DNA of 64,000 nucleotides. Origin: Roseateles_C aquae. Lineage in GTDB: Bacteria; Pseudomonadota; Gammaproteobacteria; Burkholderiales; Burkholderiaceae_C. Of the stretch, positions 51,302-60,229 are shown piece after piece. The stretch spans positions 124,001 to 188,000 of the forward strand of contig NZ_JAVXZY010000008.1 of assembly GCF_032337115.1 (NCBI RefSeq). Direction: 5' to 3'. Made by a program: the position numbers and the translations under genes. How positions within the stretch are numbered: the stretch's first letter is position 1; each line of letters opens with the position of its first letter. Under the pieces are notes generated by a model. The model searched no databases, was not told the origin of the DNA, and saw nothing but the letters and a program-made list of their open reading frames with translations.

Positions 51302-52099
51302 TCAGCCCGCCAGGATGGCGAACACGGCGGGCATTCGATCAGGCATGCCTTCGCGCTGCTGGCGCCATTCGTCGATCGTGGCGCTGCGCGTCCAGCCTGT
51401 TGCGAGGCTGAGGCCGCAGCTGACCGACAGCCGCGTCTGCGGCTTCAGACTGCTCAGCAGTGCCTGCAGCAGGGCGGTGTTGCGGTAGGGCGTTTCAATC
51501 ATCAGCTGGGTCTGCTGCTGGCGCAGCGACAGCGCCTCCAGCTCGCGGATGCGCGCCGTGCGCGCCTGTGCATCGACCGGCAGATAGCCGACAAAGGCAA
51601 AGCTCTGCCCGTTCAGGCCACTGGCTGCCAGTGCCAGCAGCAGCGAGCTGGGGCCGCTCAGCGGCACCACCTCGATGTCCTGCTCGTGTGCGGCGGCAAC
51701 CAGCCTTGCGCCCGGGTCGGCGATGGCGGGCAGGCCGGCCTCCGAGATCAGGCCCAGGTCATGGCCGGCCAGCGCCGGCGCCAGCAGTGCCTGCCACGCC
51801 GCGCTGTCGTTGCCGTCTCCACCCGCTTTGCCGCCACCCTTGCCGCCGCCTTTGGGTGGTCGCGGCAGCTCCTTGATCTCTAGCTGCTGCAGCGGCTGGC
51901 TCAGCGGCACGATGGCGTCCACCCGCTTCAGGAAGGCGCGCGTGGTCTTGGCGCTTTCTGCGGCCCAGTGGCCGAGGCCGGCGGCGATCTCCAGCACCTG
52001 GGTCGGAATGACGCGGCGCAGGTCCACCGCGTCGGCCTCGTCCATGCCGAAGTCCAGCGTGTTGGGCATCAGGTAGAGGCGGCCCTTCTTGCGGCTCAT
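51302..52099 (-). CDS. RsmI-like SAM-dependent methyltransferase
   Basis: Tetrapyrrole-methylase-fold protein of 265 residues, paralogous to the 16S rRNA 2'-O-methyltransferase RsmI. GRLYLMPNTLD starts the N-terminal domain; LGLISEAGLPAIADPGARLVAAAHEQDIEVVPLSGPSSLLLALAASGL is the SAM-binding core; QQQTQLMIETPYRNTALLQAL fits the C-terminal domain. Between the domains a Gly/Lys-rich run (PPKGGGKGGGKAGGDGND) is an unusual linker. It is shorter and more divergent than true RsmI, so the rRNA target is uncertain. Overlaps maf by four bases. Confidence 0.78.
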   Translation of the reverse strand: MSRKKGRLYLMPNTLDFGMDEADAVDLRRVIPTQVLEIAAGLGHWAAESAKTTRAFLKRVDAIVPLSQPLQQLEIKELPRPPKGGGKGGGKAGGDGNDSAAWQALLAPALAGHDLGLISEAGLPAIADPGARLVAAAHEQDIEVVPLSGPSSLLLALAASGLNGQSFAFVGYLPVDAQARTARIRELEALSLRQQQTQLMIETPYRNTALLQALLSSLKPQTRLSVSCGLSLATGWTRSATIDEWRQQREGMPDRMPAVFAILAG

Positions 52100-52746
52100 G
52101 CGTGGCTCCCGGTGGCGGTGTTGGGCGCAGCGCTTGTCAGCGCATTGAGCCCGCCTTCGCGCAGCATTCTGGCGGTGCGGATCAGTGGCAGGCCGATCAG
52201 CGCCGTCGGGTCATCGGATTCGATCGCTTCCAGCAACGCGATGCCCAGGCCTTCGGACTTGGCGCTGCCGGCGCAGTCGTAGGGCTGTTCGACGCGCAGG
52301 TACTGCTCAATCTCGGCGTCGCTGAGCGTGCGAAAGCGCACCTTGACCGGGGCCAGGTCTTGCGCGACGTAGCTGCGCGCTGTGCAAACCACGGCCACGG
52401 CCGTCTGGAACACGACCTCACGCCCGCTCATGGCGCGCAGCTGTTCGACGGCGCGTTCGTGCGTGCCGGGCTTGCCGATGCTCTGGCCATCGACATCGGC
52501 GACCTGGTCTGAGCCGATCACCAAGGCCGCAGGAAACTGCGCGGCCACGGCCTGAGCCTTGGCCAAGGCCAGCCTGCGTGCCAGTGCGGCCGGTGCTTCG
52601 CCGGGAAGTGGGGTTTCGTCGACCTGCGGCGAGCAGACCTCAAAAGGCAGGCGCAGCCGCGCCAGCAACTCGCGACGGTAGATCGAGGTGGAGCCCAGCA
52701 CCAGACGGGGCTGGCTGGGTGTGGGAGAGGAGGGGGCTTGGCTCAT
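52096..52746 (-). CDS. maf: Maf-family nucleotide pyrophosphatase
   Basis: House-cleaning pyrophosphatase of 216 residues; the YceF branch hydrolyses 7-methyl-GTP. ATG 52746 gives a Pro/Ser-rich N-terminus, then LVLGSTSIYRRELLARLRLPFEV with the Maf SxxR motif, VDETPLPGEAP, VIGSDQVADVDG with the catalytic Asp, and KVRFRTLSDAEIEQYL. A longer open frame upstream was rejected because it runs antisense across yceD. The next gene downstream is the RsmI-like methyltransferase. Confidence 0.9.
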   Translation of the reverse strand: MSQAPSSPTPSQPRLVLGSTSIYRRELLARLRLPFEVCSPQVDETPLPGEAPAALARRLALAKAQAVAAQFPAALVIGSDQVADVDGQSIGKPGTHERAVEQLRAMSGREVVFQTAVAVVCTARSYVAQDLAPVKVRFRTLSDAEIEQYLRVEQPYDCAGSAKSEGLGIALLEAIESDDPTALIGLPLIRTARMLREGGLNALTSAAPNTATGSHA

Positions 52747-52753
52747 GGCTGGA

Positions 52754-52781
52754 TTGTCCCATCGCGGGCGGCTCGTACACT
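52754..52781 (+). promoter_or_regulatory. Putative promoter of yceD
   Basis: TTGTCC (52754-52759), 16-base spacer, TACACT (52776-52781), ending seven bases before ATG 52789. Transcription would start at the first codon. Confidence 0.45.
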
Positions 52782-52788
52782 TCAGCCC

Positions 52789-53358
52789 ATGAAGCAGCGT
52801 CAACACGATCCCCTGAACCTCGATGTCGAGGTCTTTGCCCGCGATGCGGCCAGCCTGCAAGGCGACTGGCCGGCGCAGAGTCTGGAGCGCCTGGTCGAAG
52901 GCGCGGCACCCGAGTCTTCGGTTTCGGACTGGCCGCCCGTGCGCTGGCAAGTGCAGGGTGAATGCCGGCCGGTGCGTGGTGGACAGGATCAGATCTGGCT
53001 GCATCTGCAAGTCGATGCCGAGGTGGTCCTGACCTGCCAGCGTTGCCTGAAGCCGATGGCGGTACCGCTGGCACTTGATCGGGACTTCCATTTCGTCCGC
53101 GACGAGCGCACCGCTGCCGAACTTGATGCGGACAGCGAAGATGATGTGCTCGCAATGACACGTCACCTGGACCTGCGTGAGTTGGTCGAGGATGAGCTGC
53201 TGCTCGATTTGCCCCTGGTGCCTCGTCATGAGTCCTGCCCGGACCCGCTACCGGCGGTGTTGGGCGACGCCGATGAATTCGAGGAAGCAGAGGAGGAGCG
53301 CCCCAATCCGTTTGCGGCTTTGGCGGCTCTCAAGGGCAAGGGCACGCCGAAGGCCTGA
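52789..53358 (+). CDS. yceD: YceD/DUF177 family protein
   Basis: Protein of 189 residues upstream of rpmF, its usual place; the family has been linked to 23S rRNA accumulation. ATG 52789 gives MKQRQHDPLNLDVEVFARD. The family signature VLTCQRCLKPMAVPL holds a CXXC pair, and a second region, RELVEDELLLDLPLVPRHESC, gives the third conserved Cys. The C-terminus (EEAEEERPNPFAALAALKG) ends with the conserved NPFAAL motif. Divergent from maf. Confidence 0.88.
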   Translation: MKQRQHDPLNLDVEVFARDAASLQGDWPAQSLERLVEGAAPESSVSDWPPVRWQVQGECRPVRGGQDQIWLHLQVDAEVVLTCQRCLKPMAVPLALDRDFHFVRDERTAAELDADSEDDVLAMTRHLDLRELVEDELLLDLPLVPRHESCPDPLPAVLGDADEFEEAEEERPNPFAALAALKGKGTPKA

Positions 53359-53477
53359 TTAGGGTTGGAGTGCCTGTGCGCCGGTGGGTGTGCAGGCCCG
53401 TGGTGCGCGCAGCGTCTGCCCACGCCCGCGTTTGGCTCAGCGGCGCTTTCTTGCGGCCGCTTTACTTGCTGGCTCTT

Positions 53478-53505
53478 TTGCAATTCGATCGCATCGTGCT
53501 AGAAT
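53478..53505 (+). promoter_or_regulatory. Promoter of the rpmF-fab cluster
   Basis: TTGCAA (53478-53483), 16-base spacer, TAGAAT (53500-53505): the best sigma-70-type promoter in the window. A start near 53512 gives a leader of about 210 bases before rpmF. Confidence 0.65.
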
Positions 53506-53511
53506 CATCGG

Positions 53512-53721
53512 CTTTCCCCGGTACAACAGAATTTCGAGCAGGCCTTTGAGTGACAGAGCCTCAAGGCAGGGCCCGGAGCCGCAGTGGTGGTTCCAGGCAT
53601 CTCGCAATCGTGCGGCTGCAGGATCTGTTGGTGAGAGCCGGGGTGCCGAGGCGTCGGTAGCGGGCGTGCAGCGCGCGCCCGTCGAGCAAGCCTCACTCAC
53701 CGAAGCCGAAGGAGAATCAAC
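53512..53721 (+). other. Long untranslated leader of rpmF
   Basis: About 210 bases from the inferred transcription start to the rpmF ATG; with the upstream bases from 53359 this makes a 363-base gap without a gene. It contains short GC-rich inverted segments but no riboswitch or leader peptide that I recognise. The ribosome site AAGGAG (53708-53713) sits at its end. Confidence 0.4.
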
Positions 53722-53904
53722 ATGGCCGTTCAGCAAAACAAGAAGTCGCCTTCCAAGCGTGGCATGCACCGTTCGCACAACGCCCTGGTCACCCCGGGTA
53801 CCGCGATCGAGCCGACCACCGGCGAAGTGCATCTGCGTCACCACATCAGCCCGACCGGCTTCTATCGTGGTCGCAAGGTCCTGAAGACCAAGGCAGACGC
53901 CTGA
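53722..53904 (+). CDS. rpmF: 50S ribosomal protein L32
   Basis: Ribosomal large-subunit protein of 60 residues, MAVQQNKKSPSKRGMHRSHNALV onward to GFYRGRKVLKTKADA, the normal length. No zinc-binding Cys residues: this is the Cys-free form common in beta- and gammaproteobacteria. ATG 53722 follows a strong AAGGAG. Classic linkage with yceD and the fatty-acid synthesis genes. Confidence 0.98.
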   Translation: MAVQQNKKSPSKRGMHRSHNALVTPGTAIEPTTGEVHLRHHISPTGFYRGRKVLKTKADA

Positions 53905-53963
53905 TCGAGTTCCCTGTGGTGGCCCCTCGGGCTGCCACGGCGCTCGTCGCCTGTTTGCATCAC

Positions 53964-54000
53964 AAGCCCGGCTGATCGCTTTGCGCGCTGCCGGGCTTTT
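53964..54000 (+). terminator. Terminator or attenuator between rpmF and plsX
   Basis: AAGCCCGGC (53964-53972) pairs with GCCGGGCTT (53990-53998) followed by TT and a further T-rich stretch. It would end most rpmF transcripts and lower expression of the fab genes relative to the ribosomal protein. Confidence 0.7.
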
Positions 54001-54135
54001 GTGCTTGTGCCGTCGCGGGTTTGCGGTGCCGGGTGATCCCCGGGTGCGCCCGCTTGTCCGGCACCCCGCTGTCGCGTAAGGTGCCCGGTTTGTAGCGGGC
54101 TCTGCCGTGCCGGCTGCCCACGAATTAGCTTCCCC

Positions 54136-55248
54136 ATGTCCGCTACCGATTTCACTGTCTCGCCTGCGTCCGGGCCGATCCGGCTGTCCGTGGATTGCAT
54201 GGGCGGGGACCATGGACCATCGGTCACCTTGCCGGCGGCGCAGGCTTTTTTGGCTGCCCATCCTGAAGCGGAACTCTTGCTGGTCGGACTGCCGGATGCG
54301 CTGGCGCCGGCCGTCAACTGGCCGCGTTGTCAGGTCATCGCCGCCAGCGAAGTTGTGGCCATGGACGATCCTGTCGAGTTGGCCTTGCGCCGCAAGAAGG
54401 ACTCGTCGATGCGGGTGGCGATCAACCAGGTCAAGTCCGGCGCGGCCCATGTCTGCGTGTCGGCCGGCAATACCGGCGCGCTGATGGCGCTGGCGCGCTA
54501 TCTGCTCAAGACGCTGGACGGCATTGACCGGCCGGCACTGGCCAGCGTGATGCCCAATCAGCGTGGCGGTTTCACCACCGTGCTGGATCTTGGCGCCAAC
54601 GTCGATTGCACGGCCGAACATCTGCTGCAGTTCGCGGTGATGGGCTCGGCCCTGGTGTCGGCCGTCGACGGCAAGGCCGAACCCTCGGTCGGTCTGCTCA
54701 ATATCGGCGAAGAGGTGATCAAGGGCAACGAGGCGATCAAGCAGGCCGGTGAATTGCTGCGCAAGGCGGCGGCCGACGGGCAGCTGAACTTCTATGGCAA
54801 TGTCGAAGGCAACGACATCTTCAAGGGCACGACCGATATCGTCGTTTGTGATGGATTTGTCGGCAACGTCGCCTTGAAGACGGCCGAAGGCCTGGCGACG
54901 ATGATCTCCAGCTTCATCCGTGATGAATTCAGTCGTACACCGTTGACCAAGCTGGTGGCCTTGCTGGCCTTGCCCATCCTGCAGCGCTTCAAGAACCGTG
55001 TTGACCACCGCCGCCTGAGTGGTGCGGCATTGCTGGGCCTGCGTGGCCTGGTGTTCAAGAGCCACGGCTCGGCCGATGCGCTGGCCTTCGAGACCGCGAT
55101 GAACAGGGCGTATGATGCCGCCCGCAACCGGTTGCTGGACCGGGTTCACGATCGCATCATCGCCACCTTGCAGGAGCTGCCGGCACCGCCGGTGGACGCA
55201 CAGGGCGATGCAGGAGACAAGATGGCCCCGGCCGTCCAAGCTGCATGA
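54136..55248 (+). CDS. plsX: Phosphate acyltransferase PlsX
   Basis: Makes acyl-phosphate from acyl-ACP for phospholipid synthesis; 370 residues. N-terminal VDCMGGDHGPSVTLPAA, then CVSAGNTGALMALARYLL, LDLGANVDC, VGLLNIGEEVIKGNEAI and GFVGNVALKTAEGLA are the family blocks. ATG 54136; a 5' extension of about 12 residues precedes the conserved start. The stop overlaps the fabH ATG. Confidence 0.96.
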   Translation: MSATDFTVSPASGPIRLSVDCMGGDHGPSVTLPAAQAFLAAHPEAELLLVGLPDALAPAVNWPRCQVIAASEVVAMDDPVELALRRKKDSSMRVAINQVKSGAAHVCVSAGNTGALMALARYLLKTLDGIDRPALASVMPNQRGGFTTVLDLGANVDCTAEHLLQFAVMGSALVSAVDGKAEPSVGLLNIGEEVIKGNEAIKQAGELLRKAAADGQLNFYGNVEGNDIFKGTTDIVVCDGFVGNVALKTAEGLATMISSFIRDEFSRTPLTKLVALLALPILQRFKNRVDHRRLSGAALLGLRGLVFKSHGSADALAFETAMNRAYDAARNRLLDRVHDRIIATLQELPAPPVDAQGDAGDKMAPAVQAA

Positions 55249-56252
55249 CAAGCACCAACGCACTGCCTACCCCCGCCCCCCGCTATGCCCGCATCCTCGG
55301 AACGGGCAGCTATCTGCCCCCGAAGCGCCTGAGCAATGCCGAGCTGGCGGCGCAACTGGCCAAGGATGGCATCGAGACCTCGGACGAGTGGATCGTCGAG
55401 CGCACCGGCATCCATGCCCGCCATTTCGCCGAGCCTGGCGTCACGGCCAGCGAACTGGCCTTGCCCGCCGCCCGCGCGGCGCTGGAGGCAGCCGGTGTCG
55501 ATGCCAGCGAAATCGACCTGATCATCGTCGCCACCTCTACGCCGGACATGATCTTCCCCTCGACCGCTTGCCTGCTGCAGGCCAAGCTGGGCAATGTCGG
55601 CGCGGCGGCCTTCGATGTGCAGGCAGTGTGCTCGGGCTTTGTCTACGCGCTGACCGTGGCCGATTCGATGATCAAGACCGGGGCGGCCAAGAAGGCCCTG
55701 GTGATCGGCGCTGAGGTCTTCTCACGTATTCTCGATTTCAAGGACCGCACCACCTGCGTGCTGTTCGGTGATGGCGCCGGTGCGGTTGTCGTTGGCGCGA
55801 GTGACACGCCGGGCATTCTTGCCAGCGAGCTGCACGCCGATGGCCGCCATGCCAATATTCTGTGCACGCCGGGAACGGTCAGCGGTGGTCAGGTGCTGGG
55901 CGATCCCTTGCTGAAGATGGATGGCCAGGCGGTGTTCAAGCTGGCCGTTGGCGTGCTGGAAAAGGTGGCCCGCGCGGTGCTCGAGAAGGCTGGCCGGACC
56001 GATGCTGATATCGACTGGCTGATTCCTCACCAGGCCAATATCCGCATCATGCAGGGCACGGCCAAGAAGCTGAAGATGCCGCTGGAAAAGCTGATCGTCA
56101 CCGTTGATCAGCACGGCAACACCTCGGCCGCTTCGATCCCGCTGGCGCTGGACGTGGCGGTACGCTCTGGCCGCATCAAGAGCGGCGACACCGTGATGCT
56201 TGAAGGCGTGGGCGGTGGCTTCACCTGGGGTGCGGTGCTGCTCGACCTCTGA
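55245..56252 (+). CDS. fabH: Beta-ketoacyl-ACP synthase III
   Basis: Starts fatty acid synthesis by condensing acetyl-CoA with malonyl-ACP; 335 residues. The catalytic triad is visible: Cys in FDVQAVCSGFVYAL, His in WLIPHQANIRIM and Asn in QHGNTSAASIPLAL. LGTGSYLPPKRLSN and ERTGIHARHF form the N-terminal CoA-site region; GVGGGFTWGAVLL is the C-terminal glycine loop. ATG 55245 overlaps plsX. Confidence 0.97.
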   Translation: MTSTNALPTPAPRYARILGTGSYLPPKRLSNAELAAQLAKDGIETSDEWIVERTGIHARHFAEPGVTASELALPAARAALEAAGVDASEIDLIIVATSTPDMIFPSTACLLQAKLGNVGAAAFDVQAVCSGFVYALTVADSMIKTGAAKKALVIGAEVFSRILDFKDRTTCVLFGDGAGAVVVGASDTPGILASELHADGRHANILCTPGTVSGGQVLGDPLLKMDGQAVFKLAVGVLEKVARAVLEKAGRTDADIDWLIPHQANIRIMQGTAKKLKMPLEKLIVTVDQHGNTSAASIPLALDVAVRSGRIKSGDTVMLEGVGGGFTWGAVLLDL

Positions 56253-56286
56253 CATCAGACTGTTATTCAACGAAGAGATTCCACAC

Positions 56287-57228
56287 ATGAGCGCAAGCTT
56301 TGCATTCGTGTTCCCCGGTCAGGGTTCGCAGACCGTGGGCATGCTGGACGCCTTGGGCGACCATCCTGAAGTTCGTCGCACGCTGGAAGAGGCCTCGACC
56401 GCGCTTGGCGAGGACATTGGCGCGCTGATCAAGAACGGCCCCAAGGAACAGCTGGACCTGACCACCAACACCCAGCCGGTGATGCTGACGGCGGGCATTG
56501 CCTGCTACCGCGCCTGGCTGGCCGAGACTGGCCTGAAGCCCGCTGCCGCCGCGGGCCATTCGCTGGGCGAGTACAGCGCCCTGGTCGCTGCCGGCGCACT
56601 GAGCTTGGCTGAGGCCTTGCCGCTGGTGCGTTTCCGCGCTCAGGCCATGCAGGAAGCGGTGCCGGTGGGTGTGGGCGCGATGGCGGCCATCCTGGGCCTC
56701 GAAGCGCAGGCCGTGCGCGACGTTTGCGCGGCTGCTGCTGTGGCTGTCGGCGAGGCCGTCGAGGCGGTCAATTTCAATGATCCCAAGCAGACCGTCATTG
56801 CTGGTACCAAGGTCGGTGTCGACAAGGCATGCGAGTTGCTGAAGGCGGCCGGTGCCAAGCGCGCCCTGCCGCTGGCGGTGTCGGCACCGTTTCACAGCAG
56901 CCTGATGAAGCCGGCGGCCGAACGGCTGAAGGAAAAACTGGCCTCCACCACGTTTGCCGCGATGGAGTTTCCGGTGCTCAGCAATATTGACGTCACGGTG
57001 GCCGCCGATGCTGATGCGCTGCGCGACGCCTTGTATCGTCAGGCCTTCGGGCCGGTGCGCTGGGTCGAGATCGTGCAGGCGCTGAAGGCGCGTGGCATCG
57101 GTCATGTGATCGAGTGCGGGCCGGGCAAGGTGCTGGCCGGCCTGGCCAAGCGCGTCGACGCGGAACTGCTTAGCGCCACCGTGCTGGACCCGGCCTCGCT
57201 GGCCGATGCACGGGCACTGCTGGGCTGA
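56287..57228 (+). CDS. fabD: Malonyl-CoA:ACP transacylase
   Basis: Loads malonate onto ACP; 313 residues. FAFVFPGQGSQTVGML opens the protein; the nucleophile Ser is in GHSLGEYSALVAAG and the His in VSAPFHSSLMKPA; Gln of GQGSQ and Arg of LVRFRAQAMQ complete the site. ATG 56287 is preceded by an AACGAAGAGA stretch. 34 bases after fabH. Confidence 0.97.
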   Translation: MSASFAFVFPGQGSQTVGMLDALGDHPEVRRTLEEASTALGEDIGALIKNGPKEQLDLTTNTQPVMLTAGIACYRAWLAETGLKPAAAAGHSLGEYSALVAAGALSLAEALPLVRFRAQAMQEAVPVGVGAMAAILGLEAQAVRDVCAAAAVAVGEAVEAVNFNDPKQTVIAGTKVGVDKACELLKAAGAKRALPLAVSAPFHSSLMKPAAERLKEKLASTTFAAMEFPVLSNIDVTVAADADALRDALYRQAFGPVRWVEIVQALKARGIGHVIECGPGKVLAGLAKRVDAELLSATVLDPASLADARALLG

Positions 57229-57253
57229 AGCTGCAACGTACAGAAAGCAAGAC

Positions 57254-57997
57254 ATGACTGAAGCAAGCAAACCCCAGGTGGCCCTGGTCACCGGCGCGAG
57301 TCGCGGCATTGGCCGCGCGATCGCGTTGACGCTGGCCCAGCGCGGCTATACCGTGATCGGCACCGCAACGACCGAATCCGGCGCCGCCGCCATTGGCGAG
57401 GCGCTGGCCGGCTTCGGCGGTCGTGGCCTGGCGCTCAATGTCAATGACGCCGCGGCCGTCGAGGCGGCGATTGACGATATCGTCAAGCAGCAGGGTGGCC
57501 TGCAGGTGCTGGTCAACAATGCCGGCATCACCCGCGACACGCTGGCCATGCGCATGAAGGACGACGATTGGGACGCCGTGCTGGACACCAATCTGAAGGC
57601 CGTCTTCCGCATGAGCCGTGCGGTGATGCGCACGATGATGAAGCAGCGCTATGGCCGCATCATCAGCATCACCTCGGTCGTCGGCGCCTCCGGCAATCCC
57701 GGCCAGGCCAATTACGCGGCAGCCAAGGCCGGCGTGGCCGGCATGACGCGCTCGCTGGCGCGTGAGCTGGGCAGTCGTGGCATTACCGTCAACTGTGTCG
57801 CGCCGGGCTTCATCGCCACCGACATGACCGAGGTGCTGCCCGAGGCCCAGAAGGCCGCGCTGCTGGCGCAGATTCCGGTGGGCCGTCTGGGCGAGCCGGC
57901 CGAGATCGCCGATGCCGTGGCCTTCCTGGCTTCGCCGCAGGCTGCCTACATCACTGGCACCGAACTGCACGTCAATGGCGGCATGTTCATGAACTGA
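57254..57997 (+). CDS. fabG: 3-oxoacyl-ACP reductase
   Basis: NADPH-dependent reductase of the elongation cycle; 247 residues. TGASRGIGRAIALTLA binds the cofactor; NNAGITRDTLAMRM, the Ser of ITSVVGASG and YAAAKAG with the YxxxK pair form the active site; PGFIATDMTE and the C-terminal YITGTELHVNGGMFM are standard. ATG 57254. Confidence 0.97.
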   Translation: MTEASKPQVALVTGASRGIGRAIALTLAQRGYTVIGTATTESGAAAIGEALAGFGGRGLALNVNDAAAVEAAIDDIVKQQGGLQVLVNNAGITRDTLAMRMKDDDWDAVLDTNLKAVFRMSRAVMRTMMKQRYGRIISITSVVGASGNPGQANYAAAKAGVAGMTRSLARELGSRGITVNCVAPGFIATDMTEVLPEAQKAALLAQIPVGRLGEPAEIADAVAFLASPQAAYITGTELHVNGGMFMN

Positions 57998-58137
57998 TTT
58001 TTGGTCTGAGGCTGGGGCGTTTTCGAGCGCCTCGGCTCACCGGATTCGCCCGGCCGGTGTGGGCCTGCTAGAGTGCGCTGCGCAGTGATCAAAACCTGCC
58101 GCGGCAGCCCGACTTAGGGATGTCACTCTACAGGCCT

Positions 58138-58143
58138 TAGAAT
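58138..58143 (+). promoter_or_regulatory. Possible -10 box for acpP
   Basis: TAGAAT 38 bases before the acpP ATG in the 183-base fabG-acpP gap. No convincing -35. A separate acpP promoter would suit the high demand for carrier protein. Confidence 0.4.
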
Positions 58144-58180
58144 CCCGGGCTGTTCCTTGCAATCCCCTCCTGGAGGAGTC

Positions 58181-58420
58181 ATGAGCGATATCGAAGCACG
58201 TGTCAAGAAAATCATCGCCGAGCAACTCGGCGTGCCTGAAGCCGATGTGACCACGGAGAAGGCCTTCGTGGCCGATCTGGGCGCTGATTCTCTGGACACC
58301 GTGGAACTGGTGATGGCACTCGAAGACGAGTTCGGCATCGAAATCCCCGATGAAGAAGCCGAGAAGATCACCACGGTGCAACTGGCGATCGATTACGCCG
58401 TCAAGCACCAGAAGGCCTAA
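58181..58420 (+). CDS. acpP: Acyl carrier protein
   Basis: Carrier of growing acyl chains; 79 residues, acidic. The phosphopantetheine Ser is in LGADSLDTVELVMALEDEFG. ATG 58181 follows TGGAGGAGTC, a strong ribosome site, so the in-frame ATG-free extension upstream is not used. Placed between fabG and fabF as usual. Confidence 0.98.
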   Translation: MSDIEARVKKIIAEQLGVPEADVTTEKAFVADLGADSLDTVELVMALEDEFGIEIPDEEAEKITTVQLAIDYAVKHQKA

Positions 58421-58467
58421 GAGCTCAGCTCTTCAAGCCCGCGTTTCCTAACCGATCCCTGTACCGC

Positions 58468-59712
58468 ATGAGCCGTCGTCGCGTTGTCGTCACCGGTCTT
58501 GGTCTGATCAGCCCCGTGGGCAACACGGTGGCTGAAGGCTGGGCCAACATCCTGGCCGGCCAATCCGGCATTGACCGCATCACCCGTTTTGATCCCGCCG
58601 CCTTTGCCTGCCAGTTCGCTGGCGAGGTCAAGGGATTCGACGTGGCTGAGTACATGTCCACCAAGGAAGCGCGGACGATGGACCGCTTCATCCACTACGG
58701 ATTGGCGGCATCGATTCAGGCGGTGCGCGATGCGGGCCTGCTGACCGGTGATCAACTCACCGAAGAGCAGGCAGAGCGCATCGGCGTGCTGGTCGGTTCG
58801 GGCATCGGCGGTCTGCCGATGATCGAGGAGACGCATGCGGAGTTGACGGCGCGGGGGCCGCGTCGCATCTCCCCCTTCTTCGTGCCCGCTTCGATCATCA
58901 ACATGATCTCGGGCCATGTGTCCATCAAGTTCGGCTTCCAAGGCCCGAACCTGGGCATCGTGACCGCCTGCACCACCGGCTTGCACAGCATCGGTGAAGC
59001 AGGTCGTCTGATTGAATACGGTGACGCCGACGTGATGGTCGCGGGCGGCGCCGAGTCGACGGTGTCGCCGCTGGGCGTCGGTGGCTTTGCCGCCGCACGC
59101 GCGCTGTCGACCCGCAACGACGATCCCAAGACCGCATCGCGGCCCTGGGACAAGGACCGCGACGGCTTTGTGCTGGGTGAGGGCGCGGGCGTGCTGGTGC
59201 TGGAAGAGTACGAGCATGCCAAGAAGCGCGGCGCCAAGATCTATGCCGAGCTGGCCGGTTTCGGCATGGGTGCCGATGCCTATCACATGACGGCACCGAA
59301 TGTGGATGGCCCGAAGCGCTCGATGCGCGCGGCGCTGCGCAATGCCGGCATCAATGCCGATCAGGTGCATTACATGAACGCTCACGGCACCTCGACGCCG
59401 CTGGGTGATGTCAACGAAACCAACGCGATCAAGCTGGCTTTTGGCGACCATGCCAAGCAGCTGGTGGTGTCGTCGACCAAGTCGATGACTGGCCACCTGC
59501 TCGGCGGCGCGGGTGGCATCGAGTCGGTGTTCACCGTACTGGCTGTGCGTGACCAGATCGCGCCGCCAACGATCAATATCTTCAACCAGGATCCCGAGTG
59601 CGATCTGGACTACTGCGCCAACACCGCGCGGCCGATGAAGATCGAATACGCCGCCAAGAACAACTTCGGTTTCGGCGGTACCAACGGCACGCTGATATTC
59701 AAGCGGATCTGA
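58468..59712 (+). CDS. fabF: Beta-ketoacyl-ACP synthase II
   Basis: Elongating condensing enzyme; 414 residues. Catalytic Cys in GIVTACTTGLHSIGEA, His in MNAHGTSTPLGD and GHLLGGAGGIES, Lys in SSTKSMTGH; C-terminal NNFGFGGTNGTLIF. ATG 58468 gives MSRRRVVVTGLGLISPVG. 47 bases after acpP. Confidence 0.97.
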   Translation: MSRRRVVVTGLGLISPVGNTVAEGWANILAGQSGIDRITRFDPAAFACQFAGEVKGFDVAEYMSTKEARTMDRFIHYGLAASIQAVRDAGLLTGDQLTEEQAERIGVLVGSGIGGLPMIEETHAELTARGPRRISPFFVPASIINMISGHVSIKFGFQGPNLGIVTACTTGLHSIGEAGRLIEYGDADVMVAGGAESTVSPLGVGGFAAARALSTRNDDPKTASRPWDKDRDGFVLGEGAGVLVLEEYEHAKKRGAKIYAELAGFGMGADAYHMTAPNVDGPKRSMRAALRNAGINADQVHYMNAHGTSTPLGDVNETNAIKLAFGDHAKQLVVSSTKSMTGHLLGGAGGIESVFTVLAVRDQIAPPTINIFNQDPECDLDYCANTARPMKIEYAAKNNFGFGGTNGTLIFKRI

Positions 59713-59728
59713 TCGTCCGGATTCCCTC

Positions 59729-60229
59729 ATGCAGCCGCTGCTGCGTCATCCGCCCGCACTTCGAATCGAACTGCGGGCGGATCTGTTTTTGCGCCTGATC
59801 GAGCAGTTGTTGATCCTGCTGGCCACGCTGGTGCTGAGTGCCTATCTGCTGGCCCAGACGGAGGCTCGCCAGCCGTCGTGGCCGCTCGCCATGCCGCTGT
59901 GCCTGCTTGCCGGCCTGGCCTATGCGCTGTGGCGTTGGCGGCACCCGGAGCCGCCTTGGGAACTGGCCTTTGATGGGCAGCAATGGTGGCTGCGCCCGGC
60001 AGGGCGCTTGGCGCTCGATGCAAGGCCGGTGCAGCTTGAACGCCTGATGGACCTGGATGGGTGGCTGCTGCTTGGCCTGCGGCCGCTGCAGGGCTCGCAT
60101 GAACCGGCCGGTTGGCGCAGCCACTGGCGCGGCCGCCTTTATCTGGGCCTATCGCGGCGTGCGCATTCCTTGCAGTGGCAGCAGCTGCGCGTCGTCTTGC
60201 AGCTGGCGTCGCGGCAGTTGCCGAAGTGA
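59729..60229 (+). CDS. Small membrane protein, YgfX/CptA-like topology
   Basis: Protein of 166 residues, 16 bases after fabF. Two hydrophobic segments (LIEQLLILLATLVLSAYLLA near 23-42; WPLAMPLCLLAGLAYALW near 50-68) are followed by a Trp/Arg-rich soluble part (WELAFDGQQWWLRPAGRL ... SRRAHSLQWQQLRVVLQLA). The layout and the Trp...LR pattern resemble the YgfX/CptA family, but the match is weak. Other Burkholderiales carry rpoE at about this place, so the neighbourhood is unusual. Confidence 0.55.
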   Translation: MQPLLRHPPALRIELRADLFLRLIEQLLILLATLVLSAYLLAQTEARQPSWPLAMPLCLLAGLAYALWRWRHPEPPWELAFDGQQWWLRPAGRLALDARPVQLERLMDLDGWLLLGLRPLQGSHEPAGWRSHWRGRLYLGLSRRAHSLQWQQLRVVLQLASRQLPK

